64,000 nucleotides of DNA, taken from positions 310,001-374,000 of the forward strand of contig JAPEHQ010000001.1 in the NCBI GenBank assembly GCA_027405735.1. The letters run 5' to 3'. Under the pieces are notes generated by a model. It saw only the letters and a program-made list of their open reading frames with translations, had not been told where the DNA came from and made no database searches. The translations under genes were made by a program, and so were the position numbers. Within the stretch, counting starts at the first letter, position 1, and the number at the start of each line of letters is the position of its first letter. Origin of the DNA: Mucor racemosus. Taxonomy: Eukaryota; Mucoromycota; Mucoromycetes; Mucorales; Mucoraceae. Of this stretch, positions 62,511 to 64,000 are shown piece after piece.

Positions 62511-62658
62511 CACTATGAAGAAAAAATCCCTTAATTCTCTTAATTGTGCCACATTAAGAAAAATAAGAAAATTTTCACTGCTTATTTTTTTTAAATTTTG
62601 TCTTATTTTCCTTAATGTGGCATAATTAAGAGAATTAAGGGATTTTTTCTTCATAGTG
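62511..62658. mobile_element. Palindromic MITE with CACTA ends, 148 bp, TSD TCA
   Basis: It starts CACTATGAAGAAAAAATCCC, and the other end is its inverted copy (ends CTTCATAGTG). The terminal inverted repeats are nearly 60 bp with only a few mismatches around a short AT loop. It is flanked by TCA at 62508-62510 and 62659-62661. Copies A and B have one uninterrupted TCA at the equivalent position (30837-30839 in B). CACTA ends with 3-bp duplications are the signature of the CACTA (EnSpm/CMC) superfamily. The 60-aa ORF across it is not a gene. Confidence 0.85.
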
Positions 62659-64000
62659 TCAGCTTGATAGTCTGATATGCCTTATCAAACGGTGAATATA
62701 TCCTTGGAATAATATGAAAACGAAAAGAGAGAAGAGACACACGTAGAAAAGGATTTTCAAGGCTTTACGTTATTTAGCGCAATTAAAACCCTGCTTAATT
62801 GCTAATTTCAGCCAATGTAAAAGTAGCATTACAGCGCATGGACCATATACTAAACAAAATAAGCGTTATCTGTTATCATAGAAACATACATTTTCCTTAC
62901 CAGAAAAACCATCTATCATATCATACATTCATTAAAAAATCGCAAAAGCGAGCCAGTAGAGCAACGCCGTAATTGAGCATAGCAAGATTGAATTTTTAAG
63001 TCTCTTATACTATGGTATATCTAAGTTTTAAATAAAAAGAATTTCTATTTTTTTAATTTTTCTTATATTTAACCATATACAGTCTGAAAATTCAGTTTTT
63101 GTAGCGGACATTTTCGGGACTCATTTTACCCTTACCAACACTCATGATTTTGATCAAAAAACAGAAAAATCAAATTTTGATACCAAAATCAACGTTTAAA
63201 CATACTACATTATGAGAGAAAAATGTAGCAACATCTACTATAAATTTTATGAAAGCTTAATATGAAAGATTATATAATGAGAATTTGTACTTTTGGCCCA
63301 AAAACGGTTTTTTGATTAAAGGATTTTCATGTAATATTTTGCAATAAAAATGTTGGCTATTTTTTATTGATCAAATAGAGCACTAAATTGTGTATATGTG
63401 TGTATTTTTTATTTTTATAATTGGTAGTATAATTAACTCTAAATTTGCAAAATCAGAAAAAAAAAATTAAAAAATGTCAAAATTGATGATCTGGACAAAA
63501 ATAATTTTCTAAATTAATATTCCGCTTCTAAGCCTTGTAAGACTTAAAAATAAGAGAATTTATAATACTTGAGAACTTTTTCAAGAATTCACGATGTTGT
63601 ACCCACTTGATTCAAGCTTACTACTATAAATATTTATACATATTTTTATAATAACCAATTTTTCTGCAGGTGGATATTGACTTTAGACCAAAAAAGCATG
63701 GATTATAACGTAGATGATGGAACAAAATGACTAAGTCTTGAATACTTTTTTTGTTCGAGGAAAATATTATAACGCCCCCTAACATTAACAGTTAATAATT
63801 TATTTCCAAACAAACAATAGGAAAAACATATAGTTGTTCCTGCTTGCTACTTGATTTTAGTTTATAAAAAATACAGGTCTTTTTTGTTGTAGTTTTAAAC
63901 ATAATAAATAAAAGAGTTGAGGAAAGAGTGGTGAAGAAGAAAGAAAAATAATTCTAAATCGATTGATTTTGTGTGTTATAAGCAGAAATTTATAAAGACA

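Larger units (their letters stand above)
60386..64000 (+). mobile_element. Large interspersed repeat, copy C (CACTACGGCC start), with four nested insertions, runs off the window
   Basis: It begins CACTACGGCCGACCTATGC and follows copy B to the window edge. Removing three LTRs (60791-61272, 61501-61839, 62236-62480) and one CACTA-ended MITE (62511-62658), with one copy of each target duplication, leaves about 2.38 kb. That is collinear with B (29843-32195). The start carries GGGCACAACA and TTGTGCCCA words in both orientations. No transposase is recognised in any copy. Confidence 0.65.

Noticed and set aside
62443..62625. 60-aa ORF
   Set aside because: Runs from an LTR into the palindromic MITE; not a gene.
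1..64000. CRISPR arrays, rRNA, bacterial operons or plasmid features
   Set aside because: No regularly spaced repeats or rRNA signatures were seen. Gene structure is eukaryotic throughout.

Overview
The window looks like AT-rich nuclear DNA of a fungus, most likely an early-diverging lineage such as Mucoromycota. I infer this from short introns (mostly 55-70 nt, GT-AG, several with CTAAC-like branch sites), tightly packed spliced genes with tail-to-tail ends about 20 nt apart, fungal families (Num1/Mcp5-type cortical anchor, Ira/neurofibromin RasGAP, BAP31/Yet, UPF0014), and a Fanzor-like gene of a kind reported from Mucoromycota. The species cannot be named from the sequence.

Layout. 1-3295: a coiled-coil protein with a C-terminal Mcp5-type PH domain, possibly cut at the left edge. 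4044-4115: elongator tRNA-Met on the minus strand. 4200-12490: gene-poor repeat land with solo LTRs, a hAT-like MITE, a WD-repeat gene relic and copy A of a large repeat starting CACTACGGCC. 12491-21690 (minus): a neurofibromin/Ira RasGAP gene of about 17 exons and 2,730 codons. 21691-34808: repeats, a dead Ty3/gypsy pol, copy B of the CACTACGGCC repeat and a truncated MDR oxidoreductase. 34809-57385: the gene-rich part, with an M13 metallopeptidase, an AT-hook protein, a PPPDE/DeSI peptidase, an HSF-type factor head-to-head with BAP31, an intact Fanzor-like protein, a phosphatidylserine decarboxylase tail-to-tail with an ATRIP/Rad26-like gene, and a UPF0014/FetB-type permease. 57386-64000: nested mobile elements ending in copy C of the CACTACGGCC repeat, which runs off the right edge.

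The two most notable things are these. (1) A spliced, uninterrupted gene of about 1,162 codons (45625-49244) carries RuvC-I, RuvC-II and RuvC-III motifs and a zinc ribbon in the TnpB/Fanzor order. (2) The repeat copies act as reciprocal empty sites, so insertion boundaries can be read directly. Seven elements bounded by TG...CA carry 5-bp target-site duplications (solo LTRs). Two hAT-like MITEs carry 8-bp duplications. One 148-bp palindromic element with CACTA ends carries a 3-bp duplication. Several are nested up to three deep.

The host genes do not form a pathway. They cover cortical anchoring, Ras signalling, peptide cleavage, transcription, ER trafficking, phospholipid synthesis, checkpoint signalling and transport. 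All exon models were made by eye from splice signals and reading phase and have no RNA support.
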